DNA from: Romboutsia_C sp015668195 | Lineage (GTDB): Bacteria; Bacillota; Clostridia; Peptostreptococcales; Peptostreptococcaceae | DNA length: 30,432 nt | Assembly (NCBI RefSeq): GCF_015668195.1 | Contig: NZ_JADPFC010000013.1 | Location: 1 to 30,432, forward strand | Direction of reading: 5' to 3' | In this document: piece after piece, positions 16,663-24,136 of the stretch | Numbering within the stretch: the first letter of the stretch is position 1 | Layout: the number at the start of each line of letters is the position of its first letter | Translations under genes and position numbers: made by a program | Notes under the pieces: model-generated | Seen by the model: only the letters and a program-made list of their open reading frames with translations | Database searches by the model: none | Told to the model about the DNA's origin: nothing

Positions 16663-16863
16663 TTAATCCTCCTTGTATTCAAAAACTTTATTTATTGAAA
16701 TATCGAAAACGTTTGCGATTTTAAAAGCTAATTCTAAAGATGGAGTATACTTATATTTCTCAATCGATATAATCGCTTGACGAGAAATACCTACTTTTTC
16801 AGCTAAATCAGCTTGTGTCCAATCACGCTCAGCTCTCAAAACTTTAATTCGATTTTGTATCAA
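16663..16863 (-). CDS. Xre-family transcriptional regulator, compact
   Basis: 66 residues, entirely an HTH_3 domain of the YozG/PlcR-N type (AERDWTQADLAEKVGISRQA, IISIEKYKYTPSLELAFKIA). It begins the two-gene operon. The palindrome TGTAATCA-CT-TGATTACA at 16911-16928, about 50 bases upstream, is a probable operator for autorepression. RBS AAGGAGGT. Confidence 0.9.
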   Translation of the reverse strand: MIQNRIKVLRAERDWTQADLAEKVGISRQAIISIEKYKYTPSLELAFKIANVFDISINKVFEYKED

Positions 16864-16910
16864 AGTGGTACCTCCTTGATAAAATGTAATTTGATATTTA
16901 TATTTTAAAT

Positions 16911-16928
16911 TGTAATCACTTGATTACA
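16911..16928. promoter_or_regulatory. Probable operator of the Xre operon
   Basis: Perfect 8-bp inverted repeat TGTAATCA/TGATTACA with a 2-base spacer, and a half site TGTAATTTGA near 16885. The spacing and place in the promoter region fit binding by a dimeric HTH protein. Confidence 0.6.
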
Positions 16929-17044
16929 TTTTGTCAATTAATAGTTACTTTTTATATTAATATGATAGACTACCTTATATTTTTTTATAAAAACACAAGG
17001 TAGCCTATTTATATAATTTATATCCAATTTATAAATGAACAAAA

Positions 17045-17216
17045 TGTTCACTAAAACAGATGGTTTTGTGGTTATCAAAAAAATACTATTCCCTAAAAAC
17101 TTGTCTAAAGACATTTAGTAGAAAAGCCCTTAGAATCTATTTATTTAGATTCTAAGGGCTTTAACTTTATGTAAAATACATGACTAGTCTCTAAAGTGAA
17201 ATTTTAAGGCTAGTTA
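17045..17216 (+). repeat. Cassette repeat R6
   Basis: Hairpin A (GTTCACTAAAACAGATGGTT then TTGTGG), left end ACTATTCCCTAAAAACTTGT, hairpin B (AAGCCCTTAGAATC/GATTCTAAGGGCTT, about 17124-17162), a small palindrome TTATGTA-AAA-TACATGA at 17167-17183, hairpin C with arms GACTAGTC/GGCTAGTT. Confidence 0.87.
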
Positions 17217-17313
17217 TATAAAATTAATAATATTAACGTATTTGTTATTACTTTTTAATATCAAATTATTATATAATAAAATCTAAAAATAATAGTATTT
17301 AGAGGAGATAAGT

Positions 17314-18015
17314 ATGAAAAGAAAAATTTTATTAGGTGTAGTAGTAAGTATATTATCTTTTGGGATTGTAGGGTGTCAAAGTAGTGTAAAAGATAATAAT
17401 AAAGAGGTTAAAGAGGCTTATGAGAATCTATTAAATAAAGAAAAAAAATATGAATATGTAAAAGAAGTTTTATCAGATGGATTATATACAGAAGAATATC
17501 GCCATATACCAAATAGAATGTATAGATTAGATGCTTATAATAAAGATAATAAATTAGAGTCAAGAGATATAGGTAATGAAAAAGAATTCACATCTTTATT
17601 CAAAGATGAAAATGGCGAATGGATAGGATATAAAGAAGAATACGCAGATTCTGTAATAAAAGAAAATGAGAAGAGAAATAGCACATCAGTAATAGATTCT
17701 GCTTGTAGGAAGAATATTTCTTCTATTATAGATAATGACTATGTTTCTAAAGAAAAAGTTGATGGATTAATTGTGTATAGTGATGATAAAAATAATTTTG
17801 TGTATGTTGACCCAAATACAAATATGATTAGCAAAGTTAAATTTTCAGAAAAAAATAAAGATAATATTATAGAATACGAGTTTAAAACTTCCGATAATAT
17901 AGATAAAAAAGACCTATCTATAAATGCAAGCAATAAAGAAAATATTGATTTATCAAAAATTAAAATAGAAGATAGAGGAAAACAAGAGGGTATGGAAGGC
18001 ACTTCTGTTGGATAG
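17314..18015 (+). CDS. Putative lipoprotein
   Basis: 233 residues. The signal peptide ends in a lipobox GIVGC with the lipidated Cys at 21. The mature protein is hydrophilic and Lys/Glu/Asn-rich, with alternating strands in the second half (DGLIVYSDDKNNFVYVDPNT, MISKVKFSE), reminiscent of LolA-like or sigma-regulator-type extracellular folds, but no family was recognised. RBS AGAGGAGA. The next gene, also membrane-anchored, follows after about 107 bases. Confidence 0.82.
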   Translation: MKRKILLGVVVSILSFGIVGCQSSVKDNNKEVKEAYENLLNKEKKYEYVKEVLSDGLYTEEYRHIPNRMYRLDAYNKDNKLESRDIGNEKEFTSLFKDENGEWIGYKEEYADSVIKENEKRNSTSVIDSACRKNISSIIDNDYVSKEKVDGLIVYSDDKNNFVYVDPNTNMISKVKFSEKNKDNIIEYEFKTSDNIDKKDLSINASNKENIDLSKIKIEDRGKQEGMEGTSVG

Positions 18016-18122
18016 AGATATATAACTAGTACCTAAACAGATAAAACTAATGAATAAAAAAATAGGTACTATAAAGTTTATAATAAGTTAATTAGAACTA
18101 TAATGGGGAGGAATGACATATA

Positions 18123-18545
18123 TTGAAAAAAAGATACATATTCTCAATTATTTTAGTTGTATTGAGTTTATCATTATTTTATTTATACAACAATGAATAT
18201 AATAATAAACCGAATAAAGTTATCAAATCTTCAGAAGATGATATGACAATGGGTGATATAGAAGAAATTTTTCAAAAGTATCTAGACGAAAATAATATAA
18301 ACATTAAGTTTGGAACAACTAAATATCTTGATTATATAACAACACAAATGTTAGAACCAGAAAATATAGATAAAAAATTAGAAAAACATCCTCAATATGA
18401 GCTGATAGGTATATATTTTTCAGAATACATTGTGGCAAATCAAAATGAAGAACTGAACAATCCATTATCACTATTGCGTTTTAAAAATAAAACAATAGCT
18501 CAAATAAGAAATATGAATATAGTTAATGATACTCAAAAAAAATAA
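18123..18545 (+). CDS. Membrane-anchored protein of unknown function
   Basis: Starts with TTG at 18123, RBS GGGGAGG about 11 bases upstream; an ATG at 18114 is in another frame. 140 residues: one N-terminal helix (IFSIILVVLSLSLFYLY) and a hydrophilic extracellular domain rich in Asn/Glu/Lys. It probably accompanies the lipoprotein upstream. A strong terminator follows directly. Confidence 0.65.
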   Translation: MKKRYIFSIILVVLSLSLFYLYNNEYNNKPNKVIKSSEDDMTMGDIEEIFQKYLDENNINIKFGTTKYLDYITTQMLEPENIDKKLEKHPQYELIGIYFSEYIVANQNEELNNPLSLLRFKNKTIAQIRNMNIVNDTQKK

Positions 18546-18573
18546 GGCTTAAATTAAGCCTTATTTTTTTCTA
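18540..18573 (+). terminator. Rho-independent terminator
   Basis: AAATAAGGCTTA/TAAGCCTTATTT stem with a minimal loop and seven T. It overlaps the stop codon of the preceding gene. Confidence 0.85.
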
Positions 18574-18663
18574 TAAATTTTTCTAACCATAATTTTGATA
18601 GTTACAAAAAAGATAGGAAGAATAGGAGAAAATAATTTGAATCACGGAAGAAAATTAACTTCA

Positions 18664-18714
18664 CAAAAAATGACTAGCAATTTCTAATCATGAAATTGCT
18701 AGTCATTTTTGTGT
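18664..18714. terminator. Bidirectional terminator
   Basis: Perfect 19-bp stem (AAAAATGACTAGCAATTTC and its complement) with loop TAATCAT, between the plus-strand membrane protein and the convergent anti-sigma gene. Confidence 0.85.
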
Positions 18715-18756
18715 TTTTTATGTATATTAGCATATCTAAAACAATAACTATTAAGT

Positions 18757-19839
18757 TTAATCGATATCTAATACAATAGCATCTTCTGTAAATAGTTTTG
18801 CTTTGTCATTAATGTACACACAAGGTGTTATAATAATTTTTTTCTCATTACCTTTTAAATTAAATTCGTCACCAATATACCATTTTCCATTATTTAGTTG
18901 TCCGCCTGCGCCAGACCCTAGTTCTAATTCTTTTCCATTTTGATTTTTTACTATAAAACGAGGTTCACGTCTCTTATTAACACTAATATCAGTATATAAA
19001 TCAAAATTATATTTAACTTTAACTGATAGAGGAGATATTCTAATTTCTTCTATATATAAATCTCCTTTATATACATCTTCGTCGATTTTAATTTTTTTAT
19101 TTACTTTATGAACGTGAGTATCTTTAATTAGATTCGATGCATTGATTTTGGTGTTGAATTCCCATTTTCCCGAACCAAGATTATATTCTTCTTTATCATT
19201 ATAATAAAGATTGCTGATAGTCATCTTTAAATTATATTCCTTGCCAGATTCTAAATTATCTAAAATTTCATATGAATTTTTATCTGTATTATTTATATCA
19301 GTATCTAGATCCCAGAAATTAATTTTTAATAACATATTTACTTTATTCTCCCCTTCGACCTTTTCAGATTCAACTACACCACCACTTGGATCTAATAATA
19401 GAATATTATCAATAGTAACAGTAGGAAGAGATGGATGTATCTTAGATGCATCTATATTTTTATCTTTTGGTTTAAAATTTGTATAGTCCATACTCATACT
19501 AACTAATATTTGTCCATCATCTATCATTAATTCACCTAAGCTAAATTTTAGTCCATTATCTTCAACAGTTTGCAACCCCTCAAATTTATATTTATCAAAT
19601 ATACTATCCTCTCTGCCTAGAAAAGATTCAATATGTTTTGTTATATTTTCTATATAAGCCCATGTTGTTTCACTATTTATAGCTATAGTTCCTACGATAA
19701 GGGCTGCGGATAGTCCTGCTTCTATACTTTTTCTTTTACGTGATTTAATTCTCTTTTTTTCATTAAAAGCCTTATCTATAGCCTCATCTATAGCACAATC
19801 AAAATTACTCGGTATCTTTATATGATCTAACTTATTCAC
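18757..19839 (-). CDS. Anti-sigma factor with DUF4179-like domain
   Basis: 360 residues from a GTG that directly follows the sigma stop codon (TAAGTG), with RBS GGAGGG inside the sigma gene, so the pair is tightly coupled. The N-terminus is cytoplasmic with a basic patch (KKRIKSRKRKS), a membrane helix follows (IEAGLSAALIVGTIAI), and a large extracellular beta-rich region starts with TWAYIENITKHIESFLG, as in DUF4179 proteins; the later half resembles DUF5643. It should sequester the ECF sigma factor at the membrane until an external signal acts. Confidence 0.88.
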   Translation of the reverse strand: MNKLDHIKIPSNFDCAIDEAIDKAFNEKKRIKSRKRKSIEAGLSAALIVGTIAINSETTWAYIENITKHIESFLGREDSIFDKYKFEGLQTVEDNGLKFSLGELMIDDGQILVSMSMDYTNFKPKDKNIDASKIHPSLPTVTIDNILLLDPSGGVVESEKVEGENKVNMLLKINFWDLDTDINNTDKNSYEILDNLESGKEYNLKMTISNLYYNDKEEYNLGSGKWEFNTKINASNLIKDTHVHKVNKKIKIDEDVYKGDLYIEEIRISPLSVKVKYNFDLYTDISVNKRREPRFIVKNQNGKELELGSGAGGQLNNGKWYIGDEFNLKGNEKKIIITPCVYINDKAKLFTEDAIVLDID

Positions 19840-20382
19840 TTAGTTACCCTCCATTAATATCTTATATAGTTTTTCTTTACCTCGTCTTATGTAAGTTTTA
19901 ACTGTATTTTCATTAGTTTCAGTTATATCCGCGATTTCTTTTATAGTCATATCATAAAAATATTGAAGTATTATAGGGGTTTTAAATTTATCTTCTAATA
20001 TGTCTATAGCATTATACAAATCTATTTTATCTTCTAACTTTTCATATGATATATCTTCAATTGATTCGAGTTTTTCAAGATTATTAATAGTTCTACCATT
20101 ATTTCGATTTCTATCGTTAACATTATTTATTAGTATTCTAGTAATCCATGTTTTAAAATAATCAGGATTTTTTAGTTTATGTATATTTATAACTGCTTTA
20201 TATACTGTTTCTTGGCATATCTCTACAGCCTCTTGTTCATTTTTTATATATAAAAAAGCTGTTTTATATAAGTATTCTTTATGATCGTTTATAATTTTTT
20301 CAATTGCATCCCTATCTCCTCTCACAGCTTTTTCTACTATGAGCCTATAGCTGTTATTATTTAGATCTTTAATAGTTTTCAT
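19840..20382 (-). CDS. ECF sigma factor, second
   Basis: 180 residues. Region 2 is at about 25-90 (DHKEYLYKTAFLYIKNEQEA, VEICQETVYKAVINIHKLKN, WITRILINNVND) and region 4 at about 125-175 (LEDKFKTPIILQYFYDMTIK, EIADITETNENTVKTYIRRG). First gene of the operon with the anti-sigma gene. It is not closely similar to the sigma factor at 5370, so the two pairs are separate acquisitions, not a duplication. Confidence 0.92.
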   Translation of the reverse strand: MKTIKDLNNNSYRLIVEKAVRGDRDAIEKIINDHKEYLYKTAFLYIKNEQEAVEICQETVYKAVINIHKLKNPDYFKTWITRILINNVNDRNRNNGRTINNLEKLESIEDISYEKLEDKIDLYNAIDILEDKFKTPIILQYFYDMTIKEIADITETNENTVKTYIRRGKEKLYKILMEGN

Positions 20383-20550
20383 TAGTAATAATTCTCCCTT
20401 ATGTTTCCTTTATATTCCCTTTATTAGACGTAATAAGTGTATCTAAAGTTTCAGTTTTTAAAAAAAAGTCTTAAAACTTTTTTTCTATCACAAATTATAA
20501 TTTAAAGACGTTATATATATGAATATAAAATTATTTTAGAGGGATTTATT

Positions 20551-20807
20551 ATGAAATGTAACAAAAACTTAAGAGGAAAAATATTAGTATCAACTTTAAT
20601 CGTAAGTAGTATTTTAATATCATCAGCAAATATATCTAATGAAATGAATTATTAGATAATAGCTCAGACATAAAAACAGAGAGTTTTAAAAGAAATGATT
20701 TACAAGGGTTCTTTGATAAACATAACGTTCCTAAAGATAAGAAAAAAATATTATTAGAGAAGTTAGATAAAGGAAGTTGTAAACGATACTACAAATATTA
20801 CAAATAA
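20551..20807 (+). pseudogene. Secreted protein gene broken by a frameshift
   Basis: RBS GAGGGA and an ATG at 20551 open a signal peptide (GKILVSTLIVSSILISSANI) that stops at 20653. Starting at 20646 in another frame, reading continues as ELLDNSSDIKTESFKRNDLQ, GFFDKHNVPKDKKKILLEKL to a stop at 20807. Together they would make a secreted protein of about 85 residues. The GFFDKHNVPKDK...LLEKLDKG stretch recalls small exported proteins of clostridia and bacilli. It may be the former target or partner of the adjacent divergent sigma pair. Confidence 0.65.
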
Positions 20808-20848
20808 CCCTATATTCAAAGGATTAAATGAGCTTTTGTCATTCGTTA

Positions 20849-21064
20849 CAAGATATCTAGAAAAAAAGCCCTTAAAATCAATTTACTTGGATTTTAAGGG
20901 CTTTAATTTTATCTTAAATACATAAGAAATTTTAAGACTTATTGTTTTTTATATAAAAAAATTGTACATAAAACGGTATTTTTAATTTCTTGTACAGTTT
21001 TAATATTTTTTAGATATGTTATAGATCAATTAAGTATGTTCATCAAATCATATATTTTTGTGAA
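20849..21064 (+). repeat. Cassette repeat R7 (long form, C deleted)
   Basis: AGATATCTAG, hairpin B (AAGCCCTTAAAATC/GATTTTAAGGGCTT, about 20866-20902), then the left arm of C is deleted (CATAAGAAATTTTAAGACTTATTG). A TGTACA-flanked element as in R1 (about 20963-20996) and hairpin D (GTTCATCAAATC ... TTTTGTGAA) follow. Confidence 0.82.
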
Positions 21065-21073
21065 TACTAGCTA

Positions 21074-21643
21074 TTATTTAATTATTTCATTTTTTAAATT
21101 ATCCCAATCTTTTTTCAATAAATCCATATAGATTGCATCTGAAAATTTACCATATCTACTATCAAAATACGCATCTCTAATTATCCCAATATCTTTAAAT
21201 CCTAATTTTCTATATAATTGTTGCGCTCTTTCATTATCGCTCATTGTAGTCAGCTCTATTTTATTTATATTTAAAAACTTGAACATAAAATCTATAAAGT
21301 GATATAAAACATCTACTCCATAGCCTTTACCTTGTTCTTCTCTATTACATATTTTTATACCTAACTCAGCTTTTTGATTCCTACTATCCCAATCAGAATA
21401 ATTGATTTCTCCTATCGGGACTAAATTATCTTTTTTACAAATAATAAATCTTTTAGAAGTCGAAAATATTGTTGTATCTTCAATATCTTTTAAAATACTA
21501 TTCTTTATTGATTCCTTACTCTGTAAAGTTCCAAATATATGAGTAGCATGTTCCATTAGTTCTCCATCATTCCACCATTTATATAAGTATTCTTCATCCC
21601 CTAATTCCAACTGTCTGATTATTAAGCTTTTACAATTAATCAC
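21074..21643 (-). CDS. GNAT-family N-acetyltransferase (RimJ/RimL type)
   Basis: 189 residues from GTG, RBS AAAGGGGA. The order LIIRQLELGDEEYLYKWWND, IGEINYSDWDSRNQKAELGI, NREEQGKGYGVDVLYHFIDF, ELTTMSDNERAQQLYRKLGF is the RimJ/RimL/SpeG pattern; QGKGYG is the acetyl-CoA pyrophosphate loop. Possible acceptors are a ribosomal protein, a polyamine or an antibiotic; no resistance subtype can be assigned by eye. Complete single-gene cassette: hairpin D (in R7) at its 3' side and hairpin A (21741) at its 5' side. Confidence 0.93.
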   Translation of the reverse strand: MINCKSLIIRQLELGDEEYLYKWWNDGELMEHATHIFGTLQSKESIKNSILKDIEDTTIFSTSKRFIICKKDNLVPIGEINYSDWDSRNQKAELGIKICNREEQGKGYGVDVLYHFIDFMFKFLNINKIELTTMSDNERAQQLYRKLGFKDIGIIRDAYFDSRYGKFSDAIYMDLLKKDWDNLKNEIIK

Positions 21644-21740
21644 TTTATTTATCCCCTTTTAATAAAAAATTTATAACAAACACTACTATATAAAATTTTA
21701 TATATTAGTTAAATATCCTTTAATAGCGTACAAGAAAAAA

Positions 21741-21776
21741 GTGTCTACTAAAACAGATGTTTTTGCGGACGTTAAA
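21741..21776 (+). repeat. Solo hairpin A of the cassette repeat
   Basis: GTGTCTACTAAAACAGATGT then TTTTGCGGAC: the A hairpin as in R2, R3 and R6, without the following B and C hairpins. It marks the promoter-side end of the GNAT cassette. Confidence 0.75.
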
Positions 21777-21803
21777 AAGAATAGTAATTTTAAAATTAAA
21801 CAT

Positions 21804-21971
21804 CTATTTAAATTTCATTTTTTTATATAAAATATTTAAAATTAAACCACATACTAATCCAGAAATAATAGGTCCACTTATTTTGTTAAATTCTAAAATA
21901 TCAAAAATTATAAAAGATACTCCCAGACAAATTAATAGTCCTATAAATATAAAAATAAATTTGTTTTTCAT
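21804..21971 (-). CDS. Tiny membrane protein, 55 residues
   Basis: ATG start with RBS AAGGGGATGG. Two hydrophobic stretches: FIFIFIGLLICLGVSFIIFD and ISGPIISGLVCGLILNILY, with a basic tail KKMKFK. The Gly-rich second helix is typical of tiny two-helix membrane proteins. No family was recognised. It lies between the solo A hairpin and R8, so it is probably another single-gene cassette. A plus-strand frame over the same bases has no RBS. Confidence 0.6.
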   Translation of the reverse strand: MKNKFIFIFIGLLICLGVSFIIFDILEFNKISGPIISGLVCGLILNILYKKMKFK

Positions 21972-22006
21972 TACTTTAAACCATCCCCTTATTTAACAAA
22001 TGATAA

Positions 22007-22060
22007 TAACAATTACTAATTGAATTATAGCATAGCCTATAATTCAATTAGTAATTGTTA
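22007..22060. promoter_or_regulatory. 24-bp perfect palindrome
   Basis: Arms 22007-22030 and 22037-22060 are exact inverted repeats with spacer CATAGC. It lies upstream of the tiny membrane gene and abuts the hairpin A part of R8. There is no T run, so an operator, an RNA switch or a recombination trace fits better than a terminator. Confidence 0.8.
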
Positions 22061-22206
22061 AAACAGATGTTTTTGAGGTCATTTTAAAAAAATACGATTC
22101 CATAAAAACACATTTGAAGATATATATTAAGAATTAGAAAAAAGGTCCTTAAAATCTATTTAATTTAGGTTTTAAGTGCTTAAGTTTTTATTAAAGTCAA
22201 AATATG
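22057..22206 (+). repeat. Cassette repeat R8 (degenerate)
   Basis: Hairpin A (AAAACAGATGTTTTTGAGGT), left end CATAAAAACACATTTGAAGA, decayed hairpin B (AGGTCCTTAAAATCTATTT then AATTTAGGTTTTAAGTGCTT); hairpin C is not recognisable. Confidence 0.7.
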
Positions 22207-22327
22207 TTAAAATATTGAAATCAAGCCAATGCAACGTATGATTGCGACTGGTTTTATCTGAAGACACGAGATATTGCTAGGAAATAGATTAAAAACATAC
22301 CATACTGAATTCAGAAGGAGAGTTTAT

Positions 22328-23068
22328 ATGAAAATAGGAGCAAAGTTAAAACAAGAACGATTGAAAAAAAATCTAACTCAAGAGAATGTCGCTAATATAT
22401 TAAATGTATCTAGACAAACTATCTCGAATTGGGAAGTTGGTAGAAATTATCCTGATTTAGAAAGTTTAGTTGCATTAAGTGATCTATATAATTTTTCTCT
22501 TGATAAGTTATTAAGGGAGGATTCAGAAATGGTAAAAAAGATTTCTAAAGATTTAAAGCTAGGAAAAAATCTAAGTAAAATGCTTATTTCAATTATTATT
22601 GTATGTATTTTGGTTGTAGGCTTTTCTAGTTACAAAATGTACGAATTTAATAAAAAACAAACTGAAATATATAATCTTGTAGATAAAAAAATAAATGATT
22701 TAGTTACATATGTTGAAGATGAAAAGTCAGATGTATTTAAAAAAGAATTACCTAAATTCTTAGAGAAAAAAGAGCTTAAGACTGTTACACTTTTAAACGT
22801 ATTTATAGGAAAATCAAATGATTTAGGTAATTTGAAATTGAACTACTCGTACAAAAATCTATATGTAAATAAAAATATAGAATTTAGCCAAGCAACTAAT
22901 AAAAAGATTAAAGATAAAAGCACAGTTTATTATGAACTTCATATTGATTCCGAAAATTACGATATATATAACAATGTATTTTTAATATTCACATCGATAG
23001 GTATAGTTTCATTAATATCAATTATAGTAAATTTAATATTATCAAAACTAAAAAAGGATAATTCATAA
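22328..23068 (+). CDS. Xre-family regulator with membrane and extracellular domain
   Basis: The ATG at 22328 is chosen: AAGGAGAG lies about 8 bases before it, and the HTH begins within ten residues; the longer frame from 22274 would add 18 residues with no RBS. 246 residues: HTH_3 at about 5-60 (ERLKKNLTQENVANILNVSR, QTISNWEVGRNYPDLESLVA), helix at about 85-105 (MLISIIIVCILVVGFSSYKM), a hydrophilic domain of about 100 residues, and a C-terminal helix (FLIFTSIGIVSLISIIVNLI). Possibly a one-component envelope sensor-regulator. Confidence 0.88.
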   Translation: MKIGAKLKQERLKKNLTQENVANILNVSRQTISNWEVGRNYPDLESLVALSDLYNFSLDKLLREDSEMVKKISKDLKLGKNLSKMLISIIIVCILVVGFSSYKMYEFNKKQTEIYNLVDKKINDLVTYVEDEKSDVFKKELPKFLEKKELKTVTLLNVFIGKSNDLGNLKLNYSYKNLYVNKNIEFSQATNKKIKDKSTVYYELHIDSENYDIYNNVFLIFTSIGIVSLISIIVNLILSKLKKDNS

Positions 23069-23072
23069 GTTA

Positions 23073-23101
23073 GAAGTACCTATATTTAGGTACTTTTATA
23101 A
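23073..23101 (+). terminator. Terminator of the Xre-membrane gene
   Basis: AAGTACC/GGTACTT stem with loop TATATTTA and a T-rich tail, 5 bases after the stop. Confidence 0.7.
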
Positions 23102-23116
23102 TTGTGTAAATAATAG

Positions 23117-23223
23117 TTAACTATTCTCTAAAAAGCCCTTAGAATCCATTTGTTTAGATTCTAAGGGCATTAATTTTATGTAAAATACATAACTAGTCTC
23201 TAAACGGAAATTTTAAGGAGTGT
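23117..23223 (+). repeat. Cassette repeat R9 (short)
   Basis: ACTATTCTCTAAAA joins directly to hairpin B (AAGCCCTTAGAATCC ...); the usual stretch of about 25 bases between them is missing, as if deleted between the two TAAAAA runs. It has a perfect TTATGTA-AAA-TACATAA (23176-23192), the left arm of C, and then AAGGAGTGTTG. Confidence 0.85.
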
Positions 23224-23282
23224 TGGTGATATTGACAATGAACTGCTCCTTGCTACAATTCATAATAAAGGTGGTGGAGTAA

Positions 23283-24017
23283 ATGTATAAGGGGTATGCA
23301 GTAAAAAATTCAATGAAAATAAATTATATCGATAATCAAATTCTAGATTCTCTAAAAACTCCTTTGATAATTTGTCCTGGATTATCAGAAGAGTGTACAG
23401 ACTACGAAAGTATTGTAAAAACTCTAAATGATAGAAGATGCGTAGCTCTATCTTTTAGAGGTAGAGGGAATAGTAGTAATGCTGATAATGGATATACCTT
23501 AGAAAAACATATTGAAGACATAGATCTTGTAGTAAATGAACTAAGGTTAGATAAATTTTGTTTAATGGGATACTCTAGAGGTGTTTCTTATGCATTAGGT
23601 TACGTTATTTCAAATTTAAATAAGATTAGAGGACTTATAGTAGGTGAATATCCAGCGGAGCATAAAAGCATGAATAAAGGTTGGGCTAAAGAACAAATGG
23701 ATGTATATAATAGGCATGATTTGTCTGTATCTATAACATATGATGTATTAAAAAGTATAGAAATTGACTCTAAATATAAAGATTTCTCAACTGACTTGAA
23801 TAAAGTAAAATGTCCAACTCTAGTATTAAAAGGTGAGAAAGAGGATACATTATTGTCTAAGTCTGATATAAGTAAATACATAAATAATTTAGGTAGTAAG
23901 AGCATTAGAATTGAAAAGTTCTCAAATTCAGGTCATGATATTATGAAAAGTGAATTATTTCAAATGATAATTTCAATAAAAAATTTTTTGAATTATATAG
24001 ACTCAACTATTCTCTAA
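23283..24017 (+). CDS. Alpha/beta hydrolase
   Basis: 244 residues. The nucleophile elbow is GYSRG (Ser98), the oxyanion-side motif is LIICPGLSEECTDY (28-41), a probable acid residue lies in LKGEKEDTLLSK, and the catalytic His is in NSGHDIM near the C-terminus. The fold family covers esterases, lipases and C-C hydrolases; the substrate is unknown. RBS GGTGG with ATG. The last codons and TAA (ATT CTC TAA) come from the left end of repeat R10. Confidence 0.9.
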   Translation: MYKGYAVKNSMKINYIDNQILDSLKTPLIICPGLSEECTDYESIVKTLNDRRCVALSFRGRGNSSNADNGYTLEKHIEDIDLVVNELRLDKFCLMGYSRGVSYALGYVISNLNKIRGLIVGEYPAEHKSMNKGWAKEQMDVYNRHDLSVSITYDVLKSIEIDSKYKDFSTDLNKVKCPTLVLKGEKEDTLLSKSDISKYINNLGSKSIRIEKFSNSGHDIMKSELFQMIISIKNFLNYIDSTIL

Positions 24018-24136
24018 AAACACATTTAAAGATAGCTAGTAAAAATACCCTTAGAATACATTTATTTGGATTCTAAGGGCATTAACTTTATGTAAAACAC
24101 ATAACTAGTCTCTAAAGTGAAATTTTAAAACTAATT
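24005..24136 (+). repeat. Cassette repeat R10
   Basis: CTATTCTCTAAAAACACATT, hairpin B (ACCCTTAGAATAC ... GATTCTAAGGGC, about 24047-24081), TTATGTAAAACACATAA (imperfect small palindrome), hairpin C (AACTAGTCTCTAAAGTGAAA then TTTTAAAACTAATTAGTT). It contains the stop codons of both neighbours. Confidence 0.87.

Noticed and set aside
21757..21996. Plus-strand frame of 79 codons
   Set aside because: Antisense of the 55-residue membrane gene, which has a proper RBS; the plus frame has none and starts inside hairpin A.
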